64,000 nucleotides of DNA from CAG-492 sp045643465 (lineage in GTDB: Bacteria; Bacillota; Clostridia; TANB77; CAG-508): assembly GCA_045643465.1 (NCBI GenBank), contig JAZUKV010000009.1, forward strand, positions 1 to 64,000, given 5' to 3'. This document shows positions 34,080 to 43,200 of this stretch, piece by piece. The notes under the pieces were generated by a model that saw nothing but the letters and a program-made list of their open reading frames with translations, was not told the DNA's origin and ran no database searches. The first letter of the stretch is position 1. Each line of letters begins with the position of its first letter. A program made the translations under genes and the position numbers.

Positions 34080-34961
34080 TTAAGCTCTTGGATGAGCTTT
34101 TTTATAAATATTTTTTATTCCTTCATCTTGAAATTGCATATATACTTGTGTTGAAGATATATCTGAATGTCCAAGCATTGATTGAATTGATTTTAAGTCT
34201 GCTCCATTTTGCAATAAATGTGTTGCAAAAGAATGTCTTAAAACTCCTGGTGTTATTTCCTTATCAATATGAGCTTGCTCTTTATAGAATTTAACAATTT
34301 TCCAAAAACCTTGTCTTGTTAATCTTTTTCCGTTTATATTTACAAATAAAGAATCTACATCATCATTTTTTATTAAATATGGTCTTGATTCTTCCATATA
34401 ACTTCTTAAAGCTTTTAAAGACATGTCTCCTAGAGGTATTGTTCTTTGCTTTGTTCCAGCTTTACAAATTACATATCCTTCTTTAACATTTACATCTTTC
34501 ACATCTAATGAAATTATTTCTGTTACTCTCATTCCTGTAGCATATGCAAATTCAAGCATTGCTTTATCTCTTATCCCCTTCAAGTCTGTATCAACAGGTT
34601 GCTCTAATAATAATTCTACTTCTTTTGTTGACAAAACATTTGGAATTCTTTTCTCTATTTTTGGAGATTGCACATTTGCTGTTGGATCTAATACCATATC
34701 TTTTGCTCTAACTGAATATTGATAAAATGATCTTATAGATGCTAAATTTCTAGATACAGTTGAAGTCTTCTTACCATTGTCTTGTAAATATGTTAAGTAA
34801 TTTTTAATAGTAGTTTCATCAGCATTATTATAATTTAAATTATTTTTATTTATATATTCTTGATATTGATTAATATCTCTTTTATATGATTGTAATGTGT
34901 TATCTGTTAATTTCTTATCTTTTTGAAGAAATTCTAAAAAATTGTTAATTTGTTTTTCCAT
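34080..34961 (-). CDS. xerD: Xer-type tyrosine recombinase
   Basis: 293 residues, XerC/XerD length. N-terminal SAM-like domain with 'LSYKR'-type start (TLQSYKRDINQYQEYI) and C-terminal catalytic domain. Catalytic residues seen: Arg145 (ATGMRVTEI), Lys171, Arg242, His265 (LGHSD), Tyr274 (TQVYMQF). The histidine of the HxxR box is replaced by glycine (TPGVLRHS, Gly239). Xer enzymes resolve chromosome dimers at dif; the neighbours downstream in a Clostridia xerD (often spoIIM, phosphopentomutase) partly match, since spoIIM lies just upstream here. The missing histidine makes full activity uncertain. Confidence 0.85.
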   Translation of the reverse strand: MEKQINNFLEFLQKDKKLTDNTLQSYKRDINQYQEYINKNNLNYNNADETTIKNYLTYLQDNGKKTSTVSRNLASIRSFYQYSVRAKDMVLDPTANVQSPKIEKRIPNVLSTKEVELLLEQPVDTDLKGIRDKAMLEFAYATGMRVTEIISLDVKDVNVKEGYVICKAGTKQRTIPLGDMSLKALRSYMEESRPYLIKNDDVDSLFVNINGKRLTRQGFWKIVKFYKEQAHIDKEITPGVLRHSFATHLLQNGADLKSIQSMLGHSDISSTQVYMQFQDEGIKNIYKKAHPRA

Positions 34962-35049
34962 TTCAGATCTCCTTATCTACTTTAAATTTACATAAACTAG
35001 TTATGTTATATCAAATTTTTAGCATTTTGTAAATAGTTTTTGTTAATTT

Positions 35050-35712
35050 CTATCCAAAATATATAATAATATCATATAAGATTTTATTCGTCAAGTAAAT
35101 TTCTATAATTGATGAAATACTCAAACCTACTAACATTATACCTGAAAATGTTGTATGTCTAAATATTTCTGACTTTAAATTTTCTCTATTATGCTCTTTT
35201 TTTATTACATGTCTATACATTTTAATTGAGCTTACCGATAATGCCAACAAGCATGGAATAGCAACTAGATTTTTTAATAATAGAGTAGTTAAAGAAAATA
35301 TAATTCCTCTCCATCTTCCTAATGTTGCTATAATTGCAGAAATTGAATATCCTAAACAGAATCCCTTATATCCAACAGATCCATATATAATTGGCACTCC
35401 TATTATTGTAGAGCCAGCAATCCAAATAATAAAAGCAATCTTAAGATTTGAAAAAATAGATTTCACTAATAATTTAGTACCATCAATTTGATATTCTTTA
35501 TTTTTTATTGATCCAATAAAACCATTTATATATCCAGAAATATTTTGCTGATTTTCATTTGAAGATATATTTACCAAGATAATTCCTAGTATTATTCCTA
35601 GTAAAAATATTATTGCTGAAATTGCATATTCCCTGGCATTTTGCTTTATATGATTTTCAATAATCGATACTAGTTTATTTTTTCTTTTATTTAATTGTCT
35701 TTTGTTTCTCAT
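35050..35712 (-). CDS. spoIIM: Stage II sporulation protein M (SpoIIM)
   Basis: 220 residues from the ATG at 35712, after TTATGGAGGTTG. Five or six hydrophobic segments with 'YAISAIIFLLGIILGIILV' first, then 'LKIAFIIWIAGSTIIGVPII' and 'GYKGFCLGYSISAIIATLG'. SpoIIM anchors SpoIID and SpoIIP in the septal membrane during engulfment. It lies 88 bp upstream of the Xer gene on the same strand, the xerD-spoIIM arrangement common in Clostridia and Bacilli. Confidence 0.93.
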   Translation of the reverse strand: MRNKRQLNKRKNKLVSIIENHIKQNAREYAISAIIFLLGIILGIILVNISSNENQQNISGYINGFIGSIKNKEYQIDGTKLLVKSIFSNLKIAFIIWIAGSTIIGVPIIYGSVGYKGFCLGYSISAIIATLGRWRGIIFSLTTLLLKNLVAIPCLLALSVSSIKMYRHVIKKEHNRENLKSEIFRHTTFSGIMLVGLSISSIIEIYLTNKILYDIIIYFG

Positions 35713-35800
35713 ACAACCTCCATAAAAAATCTTATACATAATATGTATGCAATATATTTACATATAATGATATTTTAATGAAGATTATACAATTTTTAAT

Positions 35801-37006
35801 TTAAATTTCTTTTGGTGGAACAGTTACTTTTCCGTAAACTCCTCCTCCTCCAGATTGAATATTTACTTTTCCTTCTCTGGCATTTACAATAATATTTGCC
35901 ATTTTGTGTCCTACAACTCCCTCAATATCATCTTCTGATAATTTGTGAAGAATATTCATTTCTGTTCCAAATGTGGTCAATAATTTTTCTATTGTTTTTC
36001 CGCCAACACCTGGAATAAATGTTAGTGGAACTTGATATATATATGGTGGTCTAATTTCTGGGCTTTCTGTTTTATCTTTATCTTTTATTACTTCAATTCT
36101 GTCATAAACTCCCATTGTTATATTTGAACTACCACATTTTTTACATTTAAATATTGGTGCTTCTCCTTCAATAGGCATATCACAATCTTCACAATAAGAT
36201 CTATGATATTTTCCAAGCTTTGGATCTAATCCATAATTAGCTACTATTTTTCTTCCATCTTCGTTTTTTAAAGCTTTTACTAGCTCTTTAAAACTTATGT
36301 CATTTAATAAAATTTTATTATACTCTCTTGCAATTTTTGGCAAAGAATGTGCATCAGAATTTGTAATAAATGTTTTGCTTTCTAATTCTGAAATCATATC
36401 TGCCAAAAATGTATCAGAGCTTAATCCAAGCTCTATTGCTGGTATTCTATCATATTTTTCTTTAAATATTCTTTTTAAACTACTTGTACAGTTTCCATAA
36501 AAACTTTTGTGTGGAGTAAAACAGTGTGCTGGTACTAAAATTCCATTATATTTTTCTACTATATCAATCAATTGATATGCAGATATGTCTGCTCTTTGAG
36601 AGCTTAAAGTCATATTTTTTATGTGAGTACTCATCTCACTTGAAAATGCTTTTATATCATCTAATTTTGGGAAATAGCATAAATTATGCGCACTTCCTGT
36701 TTTGCCAGCATCATTAACCTCTGATGTTTCAATTTCACTTCCCAAGATTATACAAACTTTATCTTTATAAATTATACCACCATCTGAAATTTCATATGCT
36801 TCTCCGGTTTTTAAAAAGTTCTCAATATCCTCAATTACATAAGGTGATGCACAATCAATTATTCCTACTACACTAATTCCTTTTCGCTCTGCACATTCTT
36901 TTGCAATATTTGCAAAATTTAAAGATCTTGCAGCTGTAATTTTAATTGGCTTTCCTTTTTCGCTTCTTCCTATATGTACATGTAAATCTGCAAAAATTTC
37001 GTTCAT
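35801..37006 (-). CDS. EndoQ-like PHP-domain endonuclease
   Basis: 401 residues. N-terminal PHP metal-binding domain with 'FADLHVHIGRSEKGKPIKIT', 'GIIDCAS', 'GSEIETSE', 'LVPAHCFTPHKSFYG' and 'FITNSDAHSLPKIARE'. A zinc ribbon follows (CEDCDMPI, CKKCGSS, about 275-300), then a helix-hairpin-helix type 'FIPGVGGKTIEKLLTTFGTE'. This is the endonuclease Q family, which nicks DNA 5' of deaminated bases. Ends in a Gly-rich tail. Single or last gene, 34 bp after tmcAL. Confidence 0.9.
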   Translation of the reverse strand: MNEIFADLHVHIGRSEKGKPIKITAARSLNFANIAKECAERKGISVVGIIDCASPYVIEDIENFLKTGEAYEISDGGIIYKDKVCIILGSEIETSEVNDAGKTGSAHNLCYFPKLDDIKAFSSEMSTHIKNMTLSSQRADISAYQLIDIVEKYNGILVPAHCFTPHKSFYGNCTSSLKRIFKEKYDRIPAIELGLSSDTFLADMISELESKTFITNSDAHSLPKIAREYNKILLNDISFKELVKALKNEDGRKIVANYGLDPKLGKYHRSYCEDCDMPIEGEAPIFKCKKCGSSNITMGVYDRIEVIKDKDKTESPEIRPPYIYQVPLTFIPGVGGKTIEKLLTTFGTEMNILHKLSEDDIEGVVGHKMANIIVNAREGKVNIQSGGGGVYGKVTVPPKEI

Positions 37007-37040
37007 TTTTTTCCTCTTTTCTTATGAATTTTATTTTTAG

Positions 37041-38279
37041 TTATTTTATTACCATATTTCTAGTATAATCTAAGTTTGCAATTGAATCGTTTTTACATGC
37101 CATTGTGTAAATATCTGTTGCAAATATATCAATATCTAATAATCTATTATATGATTTATTTGTATTCATATCTTTAAATTTTTTTACAGATGTTATCAAT
37201 GGTAATTTTGGGTTTGTCTTTTTGATTCTTGATATTAATTCTTTACCTTGCTCGTTAAATCCAAGAATTCTTACATATGGTATAGTTCTTTTAGCTAGTG
37301 CAACATCTTTTTTGGTAATTCCAAGTAAACAACATACTAAAATTCTATGAAGTCTAGTTTGAGTATATCTTCTTGTTTTTACAATATCTATTAAGCTTGT
37401 AATATCATTTGTAAAACATGCTGCATTCTTTAGGCTATTCTCTAATCCTTCATTAACATCTGGTAAATTTGCAATTTCTTCAATTGTCATCTTTCTTAAA
37501 TTGTATATAATTTGTTTTTCATAATATGATATATCTAAAATAATATTTCCAAGCTCAGCTTCTTTGGATAGTATTTCATATGTTGTTTTTGGAACTACTT
37601 TTCTAACTTCAGAAAAGTGATTATTTGAAATCAAATCTCTAATTGCTGTTGCGCTTGCAAAATCATCAACAATCTTATTATCACTGTAATACACTTTTTC
37701 CCTCTTAATCGGAAATGGCTCAATTGTTGACTTCAATCCTTTTAAAGACTTTAAATATTCTATTGCTAAAATATTATTAGGCGAATTTAAAATATTCGCA
37801 TATCTTTTATTATCATCAAGATACAACATCAAAGCATTTTCTCTAGCTTTTGGAAATGACAATCCTTTTTTCAGCTCTTTAGAAAGTATCTCCTTATATT
37901 CTTTTGGCTCTTCACAAATAATACTTGAAATATTATTTAAAGCAGCAAAATCATCTGTTTCTGTCCCAAAAGATATTGCATCTACTATCTTTAAGCTATC
38001 AAATATTTTCATTGCTCCTAAAGAAAAACCTTCTGCACTTGCAACACTATAAATTGTAGGAAGTTCAATAACAAGGTCAACACCTCCAAGCAAAGCCATC
38101 TCTGTTTTTTTCCATTTGTTTACAATTGATGTATTACCTCTTTGAACAAAATTCCCACTAATTATAGCTATACTATATTGTGCTCCAGATTTTTCTTTTG
38201 CTTGATTTAAATGGTACATATGACCATTATGAAAAGGATTATATTCTGCTACAATGCCTACAACTCTATTCATTTTCAT
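37041..38279 (-). CDS. tmcAL: tRNA(Met) cytidine acetate ligase TmcAL
   Basis: 412 residues. Nucleotidyltransferase-fold N-terminus: 'VGIVAEYNPFHNGHMYHLNQ' with the HNGH motif, 'GNFVQRGNTSIVNKWKK' and 'GVDLVIELPTIYSVASAEGF'. C-terminal helical tRNA-binding part. The enzyme acetylates the anticodon wobble cytidine of elongator tRNA-Met using acetate and ATP. It is followed by the EndoQ-like gene. The ATG at 38279 follows GGGGGATG; a second ATG two codons later is possible. Confidence 0.93.
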   Translation of the reverse strand: MKMNRVVGIVAEYNPFHNGHMYHLNQAKEKSGAQYSIAIISGNFVQRGNTSIVNKWKKTEMALLGGVDLVIELPTIYSVASAEGFSLGAMKIFDSLKIVDAISFGTETDDFAALNNISSIICEEPKEYKEILSKELKKGLSFPKARENALMLYLDDNKRYANILNSPNNILAIEYLKSLKGLKSTIEPFPIKREKVYYSDNKIVDDFASATAIRDLISNNHFSEVRKVVPKTTYEILSKEAELGNIILDISYYEKQIIYNLRKMTIEEIANLPDVNEGLENSLKNAACFTNDITSLIDIVKTRRYTQTRLHRILVCCLLGITKKDVALAKRTIPYVRILGFNEQGKELISRIKKTNPKLPLITSVKKFKDMNTNKSYNRLLDIDIFATDIYTMACKNDSIANLDYTRNMVIK

Positions 38280-38487
38280 TTTGGCATCCCCCTTTTCTTC
38301 CTAACACTAATAAAATGTAGGTTATTACTCCTACATTTTTACTATATATCCTAAATTTTCAAACATTTAAAATATATAATATTTATACTATTTTGTTTTA
38401 AATGTATTGTTGTATTATTAATTTACTGGTATAATATCATAAATATTTAAATATAACAATACTTTATGTAGAAAGGATTAAAAAAAA

Positions 38488-38925
38488 ATGGATGATGTAA
38501 CAATATACACAGATGGAGCTTGCTCTGGCAATCCTGGACCTGGTGGTTGGGGTAGTATCTTAATGTTTAAAGATGTAAAAAAGGAAATTTCTGGTGGCTG
38601 TAAAGAAACAACAAATAATATAATGGAAATAACAGCTGTTTTAGAGGCTTTAAAATTATTAAAACATCCTTGTAGGGTTAATGTTTATAGTGATAGCGCA
38701 TATGTTGTAAATTGCTTTACACAAGGATGGATATATAATTGGATTAAAAAAGGATGGAAAACCGCTAACAATGAACCTGTAAAAAATAAAGAGCTATGGC
38801 AAGAGCTTTATAATTTGACAAAAATTCATGATGTTACTTTTAACAAGGTAAAAGGTCATAGTGATAATGAATTTAATAATAGATGTGATGAATTAGCAAG
38901 AGCTGCAATTTTAACACTTGAATAG
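38488..38925 (+). CDS. rnhA: Ribonuclease HI
   Basis: 145 residues, RNase HI size. Catalytic residues Asp9 (YTDGACSGNPGPGGWG), Glu47 (NNIMEITAVLEAL), Asp69 (VYSDSAYVVN), His124 and Asp134 are all present, plus the basic handle 'WIKKGWKTANNEPVKNKELW'. It removes RNA from RNA-DNA hybrids such as primers and R-loops. Single plus-strand gene with GAAAGGAT upstream and a terminator at 38938. Confidence 0.96.
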   Translation: MDDVTIYTDGACSGNPGPGGWGSILMFKDVKKEISGGCKETTNNIMEITAVLEALKLLKHPCRVNVYSDSAYVVNCFTQGWIYNWIKKGWKTANNEPVKNKELWQELYNLTKIHDVTFNKVKGHSDNEFNNRCDELARAAILTLE

Positions 38926-38937
38926 TATCATAAAAAT

Positions 38938-38966
38938 AAGAAACGTATTCCTCATACGTTTCTTTA
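38938..38966. terminator. Bidirectional terminator after rnhA
   Basis: AAGAAACGTAT (38938-38948) pairs with ATACGTTTCTT (38954-38964), followed by TATTATTT on the plus strand. The converging 38967-39410 gene ends right at its edge. Confidence 0.75.
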
Positions 38967-39410
38967 TTATTTCTTTCGTTTCCAAAATTTCATTTTTTCA
39001 ATTAATCTTTTAAAAAACGATGTTTTTGAAATTTCTACTAACTGATTGTTTTCTTGAACAGGTTTATCATCAACAGTTTTATTTTTGTTTGAAAAAACAT
39101 CAACATTATATTTTAATCTTTTTTCGTTTTCAATTCGCTCTAAATCTGCCTTTTGCATTTTAATGATTTTTTCTTTTTGCTCTGAATCTGCTAAATAATC
39201 TCTAAATATATTCATTAAAATCGCTTTCGTTTCTTGCAACATATCCTGGTCTACTAAATCTTTTGAAGTATCATACGTATATATATAATCACGATTTTTA
39301 TTTTTCTCTATTACATCAATAAAACCTTTAGGAATTTTACTAAATTCATCATAATTTAAAAAACTTAATATTTCACTTACTTCAGAAAAAGCATTTGCAT
39401 ATTTATTCAT
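38967..39410 (-). CDS. Orphan 147-residue protein, copy 2 of a paralogous family
   Basis: Paralog of the protein at 12621-13064, same length and collinear motifs (see that entry). Helical N-terminal 90 residues, a Lys/Glu-rich middle and a basic amphipathic C-terminus 'SFFKRLIEKMKFWKRKK'. It starts 3 bp after the stop of the 542-residue gene, so the two are translationally linked. No family recognised. The gene pair differs from the one at 12-14 kb, so the small protein may be a general partner or adaptor for different effectors (inference). Confidence 0.75.
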   Translation of the reverse strand: MNKYANAFSEVSEILSFLNYDEFSKIPKGFIDVIEKNKNRDYIYTYDTSKDLVDQDMLQETKAILMNIFRDYLADSEQKEKIIKMQKADLERIENEKRLKYNVDVFSNKNKTVDDKPVQENNQLVEISKTSFFKRLIEKMKFWKRKK

Positions 39411-39413
39411 TTA

Positions 39414-41042
39414 TTAATCTGACACTCCTTTATTCATATCTTCTTTATAATTTAATTCATCATTTAACTTCCTTATTTCATTGTTTACTGAAATACATTT
39501 ATCAGCCTCAACATCCAATGATGCTCTAACAATATCTTTAGATGTTAATGTTGCTTTTCTCTCTGAATTTATTTTAACTAAATTTTTAAACTCTTCATCT
39601 TCTTGAAGCTCTTTTGAACTATAATGAATAATTATTGGAGAAACTTTACCTGGTTGATTAACGATTTTTCTCATTATTGAATCGTTTTGAGCACATTCTT
39701 TGTAAAAATCACTTGAAAATAAACTTGGACACATTTCTCCTATTAAATTTAAATTTTCTTGTATTACACATTTTTTTAAATCCATATATCTAGAATATCC
39801 TAATAAAAATATTGATAATTCATTTCTATTTAGAAACTTAAATGCTAATTGATAAAATTTTTCATCTGCCATTATCTTTTTTAAATCTTCAATTGCTGTA
39901 CTATCATTTGGATTTCCATTAATAAAATCAGTCATTCCAGTAGTTTTATTGTAGACAGGTTTTATTAAAAGACTTCTCAATCTGTTATAATCTTCCATAA
40001 ATTTTTTTTCTTCTTTTGCTACATCATTATCAAATATCCCCATTTTTCTGAATTTAAGCTCATTTTCTTCAAGTATTTTTTCTAAATCTTCTTCATTTTC
40101 TTCCACTGGTACATCTTGTTTTATATTACTGTCTGATTCTATTTGTTGATCAAAATTAGCATCTGGATTATCTAATATTTTATTTATTAAATCTTTTGTT
40201 TCAGCATTTTTATATTCACTTAATTTTTCTAAATAAGGCTCATTAAAATATTGATCTAGCGTTTCTAAAACAATTGCATATTCTTGTTGTTTCCAATTTG
40301 GTATTATAGAAAAAGGCTCTTTACTTAATTTTTCACGAATTGAACTTCTTGTTATCTCTTTAAAAAAGTCCTCTGATTTAATATTGTGTCCTGGAAACAA
40401 ATCATACAATGTCATAAAATTAAATGCATCTTTTTTCATTTTATAAAAATTTTCTTCACTTACCACATTATTTTTAAAGCTCATATGATTTGGATTTAGT
40501 GTAAAATTTATGCAGTTATCCTTGTCATTATTTAATATTTGATAAGATCCTAATATAAATTCTGGTGGGATGATTTCTTCCCCATCTTTCCCTTTTCTTA
40601 ATATTGCTTTATCAAATAAAGTAGTAACTTGATAACCTGTACTATCAAAATATTTTTCATACTTGCTTTTTAAATTTGTTGCCCCTAAAAATATTTCTTC
40701 TCCTTCTTTATTTCTTATTATTGTTGGAACAGCAACAATAATAATTTCTCTTCCACCATAACAATATCTACTTAATCCATCTTTTAAATGCTCTACATTT
40801 TTTGCATCATCTATACGACCATAAAACTCAACAGTACCATTAATTGTCCTACTGTTAAATACTTTTAAACCATTCGCTCTTATTTCTTCTGCTGCTAAAT
40901 GAGCCATGTTATTATTATCTTCTGATTTTTCTAAATTAAAATATTTTAGTCTGCATATATCTATTCCATGGAATCCTATTGAATATTCACCTTTTAATTG
41001 AGCCCTCAATATATTATATAAATCTTCTCTTTTTATTATCAT
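39414..41042 (-). CDS. Orphan 542-residue protein with possible ART-like N-terminus
   Basis: No family recognised with confidence. The N-terminal ~140 residues contain 'YSIGFHGIDICRLKYF' (His25-Gly26), 'AAEEIRANGLKVFNSRTING' and 'CYGGREIIIVAVP'. An HG pair followed by a helix and a GL turn resembles the start of ADP-ribosyltransferase/KptA-type folds, but the later catalytic residues cannot be assigned. The middle is acidic (EENEEDLEKILEENE, about 310-325) and the C-terminal 150 residues are helical. Soluble. Followed by the 147-residue paralog with 3 bp spacing. Confidence 0.55.
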   Translation of the reverse strand: MIIKREDLYNILRAQLKGEYSIGFHGIDICRLKYFNLEKSEDNNNMAHLAAEEIRANGLKVFNSRTINGTVEFYGRIDDAKNVEHLKDGLSRYCYGGREIIIVAVPTIIRNKEGEEIFLGATNLKSKYEKYFDSTGYQVTTLFDKAILRKGKDGEEIIPPEFILGSYQILNNDKDNCINFTLNPNHMSFKNNVVSEENFYKMKKDAFNFMTLYDLFPGHNIKSEDFFKEITRSSIREKLSKEPFSIIPNWKQQEYAIVLETLDQYFNEPYLEKLSEYKNAETKDLINKILDNPDANFDQQIESDSNIKQDVPVEENEEDLEKILEENELKFRKMGIFDNDVAKEEKKFMEDYNRLRSLLIKPVYNKTTGMTDFINGNPNDSTAIEDLKKIMADEKFYQLAFKFLNRNELSIFLLGYSRYMDLKKCVIQENLNLIGEMCPSLFSSDFYKECAQNDSIMRKIVNQPGKVSPIIIHYSSKELQEDEEFKNLVKINSERKATLTSKDIVRASLDVEADKCISVNNEIRKLNDELNYKEDMNKGVSD

Positions 41043-41111
41043 CTGTATTTATCTCCTAAATTATCTATACAAATTATAACAATAATATTTTTTTTATTCA
41101 ATAAAAAAATT

Positions 41112-41140
41112 AAAAAGCGATGCATTTTGCATCGCTTTTT
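41112..41140 (-). terminator. Terminator of the sortase gene
   Basis: AAAAAGCGATGC (41112-41123) pairs with GCATCGCTTTTT (41129-41140), followed on the minus strand by a T-rich run. Confidence 0.8.
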
Positions 41141-41143
41141 CAG

Positions 41144-41947
41144 TTATTCTTCTTGTCTATTTGCAATTACTATCCATCGATAATTTGACGGATACCCTGT
41201 TGCACATGTGATCAGAATCAGTTTTTGAGATTCATATCTCTGATACCGTATATTGAAACCATCTGTAAGTAAATTAACATCTTCACCATTTTCTGCCAAT
41301 ATTCCCAACTCGCTTCTTTCAACTGTATATTCTACAGGAATTCCATCATTTACTAATGTAATACTTTCATCTAGACTTACCGTATCTAAAATTGCAAAGG
41401 ATTTATTATTATGTCCAAACATGTAAATTGCATTACTATTGTCACATAAATCTGTGTCTTGCACTACGTCATATGAGTCTACATTATATTGATTTGCTCT
41501 TGCATGTACAATTTCTATTGTATTATCATGAATAATAATACATTCTGATGGTATTTCAGCAACCACTATTTCATCTTTTATAGTAGTTTCTTCATCTTCA
41601 AAAATAGAAATTGCAACATCTGTTGTCGTTGTTGTTGATGTTGTAATACTTGATGTCATAGTCATTGTTGTCGTTAGATTTGATGTCATTACATTTGATG
41701 TCATTACATTTGATGTAGTTACAATAACTTCATCATTTGCTGTCATGTCTTTTAATTTGGACCATAATCTTGTTTCTGATTTTTGCATTTTTGGCTCTTG
41801 CTTTGATAATAACTTTTCTTGCTGCACTTCAATGCTACTATTTGCATTTATTGCACAAGAATCTTCGAATTTGATATTAGAATTACCAGTTATAAAAAAA
41901 GCAATTGACAATAATGCCACTCCATAGACTATCCTCCGCTTATGCAC
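41144..41947 (-). CDS. Sortase-family transpeptidase with low-complexity stalk
   Basis: 267 residues, GTG start at 41947, 8 nt after TAAGGAGG. N-terminal membrane anchor (about 5-22), then a Ser/Thr/Met/Asn-rich stalk (about 75-110) encoded partly by 15-bp repeats, then a C-terminal sortase domain: His in 'IYMFGHNNKSFAILDTV', Cys in 'LILITCATGYPSN' and Arg in 'YRWIVIANRQ'. Sortases join LPXTG-type proteins to the wall or pili. No substrate with a sorting signal is nearby, so it may be a housekeeping enzyme of class D/E type. It is a single gene with its own terminator. Confidence 0.85.
   Translation of the reverse strand: MHKRRIVYGVALLSIAFFITGNSNIKFEDSCAINANSSIEVQQEKLLSKQEPKMQKSETRLWSKLKDMTANDEVIVTTSNVMTSNVMTSNLTTTMTMTSSITTSTTTTTDVAISIFEDEETTIKDEIVVAEIPSECIIIHDNTIEIVHARANQYNVDSYDVVQDTDLCDNSNAIYMFGHNNKSFAILDTVSLDESITLVNDGIPVEYTVERSELGILAENGEDVNLLTDGFNIRYQRYESQKLILITCATGYPSNYRWIVIANRQEE
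41679..41723. repeat. 15-bp in-frame tandem repeat in sortase stalk
   Basis: Three units of TTTGATGTCATTACA (the third with two changes) start at 41679, 41694 and 41709. On the coding strand they give the repeated peptide VMTSN. Copy number could vary by slippage without breaking the frame. Confidence 0.8.
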
Positions 41948-42034
41948 GGATATTACCTCCTTATAAGTAAAAATTTAATGTACTTATAATAACATAAAAT
42001 CTTTAAATAATCTAGATGTTTTTATACTTTTTAA

Positions 42035-43042
42035 TTATTTTCTACGATTATGAGCATCCAAAGTATCTAATGTATCTAATGCTTTACCTGTTCCTAATGC
42101 TACACAAGATATAGCATCTTGTGCTATCATTACATTTATACCTGTTTTTTCTTTAAGAAGCTTGTCCAATCCATCAACTAAGCATCCTCCTCCAGTCATA
42201 TAAATTCCTTTATCACTTATATCTGCAGCTAATTCAGGTGGTGTTCTTTCTAATACAGAATGAACTGCATCTACGATCATTAAGGCAGGCTCTATTAATG
42301 CTTCTAACATTTCACTTGAATATACCGTTACTGTTTTAGGTAAACCATCTATTAAATCTCGTCCGCGTATATCCATTTCTATATCTTGCATTTTTGGATA
42401 TACACAACCTATATTAATTTTTAAATCTTCAGCAGTTCTTTCACCTATCATGATATTATGTTTTTTCTTTATATATTTAACTATATATTCATCAAATTTA
42501 TCTCCAGCAACTTTAAGTGACGTACTTACAACTGAGCCTCCTAAAGAAATAACTGCAATATCAGTTGTTCCTCCTCCTATGTCAACAACCATGTTCCCGC
42601 ATGGTTTTGATATATCTATTCCTGCACCTATTGCAGCAGCTATTGGCTCTTCTATTAAATATACTTTTCTTGCTCCTGCTTGTGTTGCAGCATCAATAAC
42701 AGCTTTTTTCTCTACTTCAGTTACTTGTGATGGTATGCATATCATTATTCTTGGTGCAAATACAAACCTTCCACATACACGATTAATAAAATATTTTAGC
42801 ATTCTTTCTGTTACTGTATAATTTGAAATTACACCATCCCTTAAAGGTCTAGTGGCTACTATGTTCCCTGGAGTTCTTCCTAACATCCTTCTTGCTTCTC
42901 TTCCTACTGCTAAAACATCACTAGTATTACTATCAACTGCCACTACTGATGGTTCTCTTAAAACAATTCCTTTTCCTTTTACATACGCAATAACAGATGC
43001 TGTACCTAAATCTATTCCTATATCTTGACCCCACTTGAACAT
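42035..43042 (-). CDS. mreB: MreB/Mbl-family rod-shape protein
   Basis: 335 residues, actin-like ATPase of the MreB family: 'DIGIDLGTASVIAYVKGKGI' (phosphate 1), 'MVVDIGGGTTDIAVISLGG' (phosphate 2), 'IYMTGGGCLVDGLDKLL' (adenosine) and the phrases 'EPSVVAVD' and 'IEEPIAAAIGAGIDI'. It guides cell-wall synthesis along the membrane. mreC and mreD are not adjacent, so this is an Mbl/MreBH-type second copy or an isolated mreB. Single gene on the minus strand, ribosome binding site GAAAGGAAGATGAG. Confidence 0.92.
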   Translation of the reverse strand: MFKWGQDIGIDLGTASVIAYVKGKGIVLREPSVVAVDSNTSDVLAVGREARRMLGRTPGNIVATRPLRDGVISNYTVTERMLKYFINRVCGRFVFAPRIMICIPSQVTEVEKKAVIDAATQAGARKVYLIEEPIAAAIGAGIDISKPCGNMVVDIGGGTTDIAVISLGGSVVSTSLKVAGDKFDEYIVKYIKKKHNIMIGERTAEDLKINIGCVYPKMQDIEMDIRGRDLIDGLPKTVTVYSSEMLEALIEPALMIVDAVHSVLERTPPELAADISDKGIYMTGGGCLVDGLDKLLKEKTGINVMIAQDAISCVALGTGKALDTLDTLDAHNRRK

Positions 43043-43158
43043 TTCTCATCTTCCTTTCAGATATATATTACACTTTTGTTGCATTTTTGTTACGATTATA
43101 TTACACATTATAAAAAATATCAATGCTTTTTTTATTTATTTTCAATAGCATAAAAATA

Positions 43159-43189
43159 AAAAAATCGCAATTACAAAATTACGATTTTT
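43159..43189 (-). terminator. Terminator after the FxLYD-like gene
   Basis: On the minus strand AAATCGTAATT pairs with AATTGCGATTT, flanked by A and T runs, just beyond the 43201-43683 stop. Confidence 0.6.
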
Positions 43190-43200
43190 TTATTATTTTA

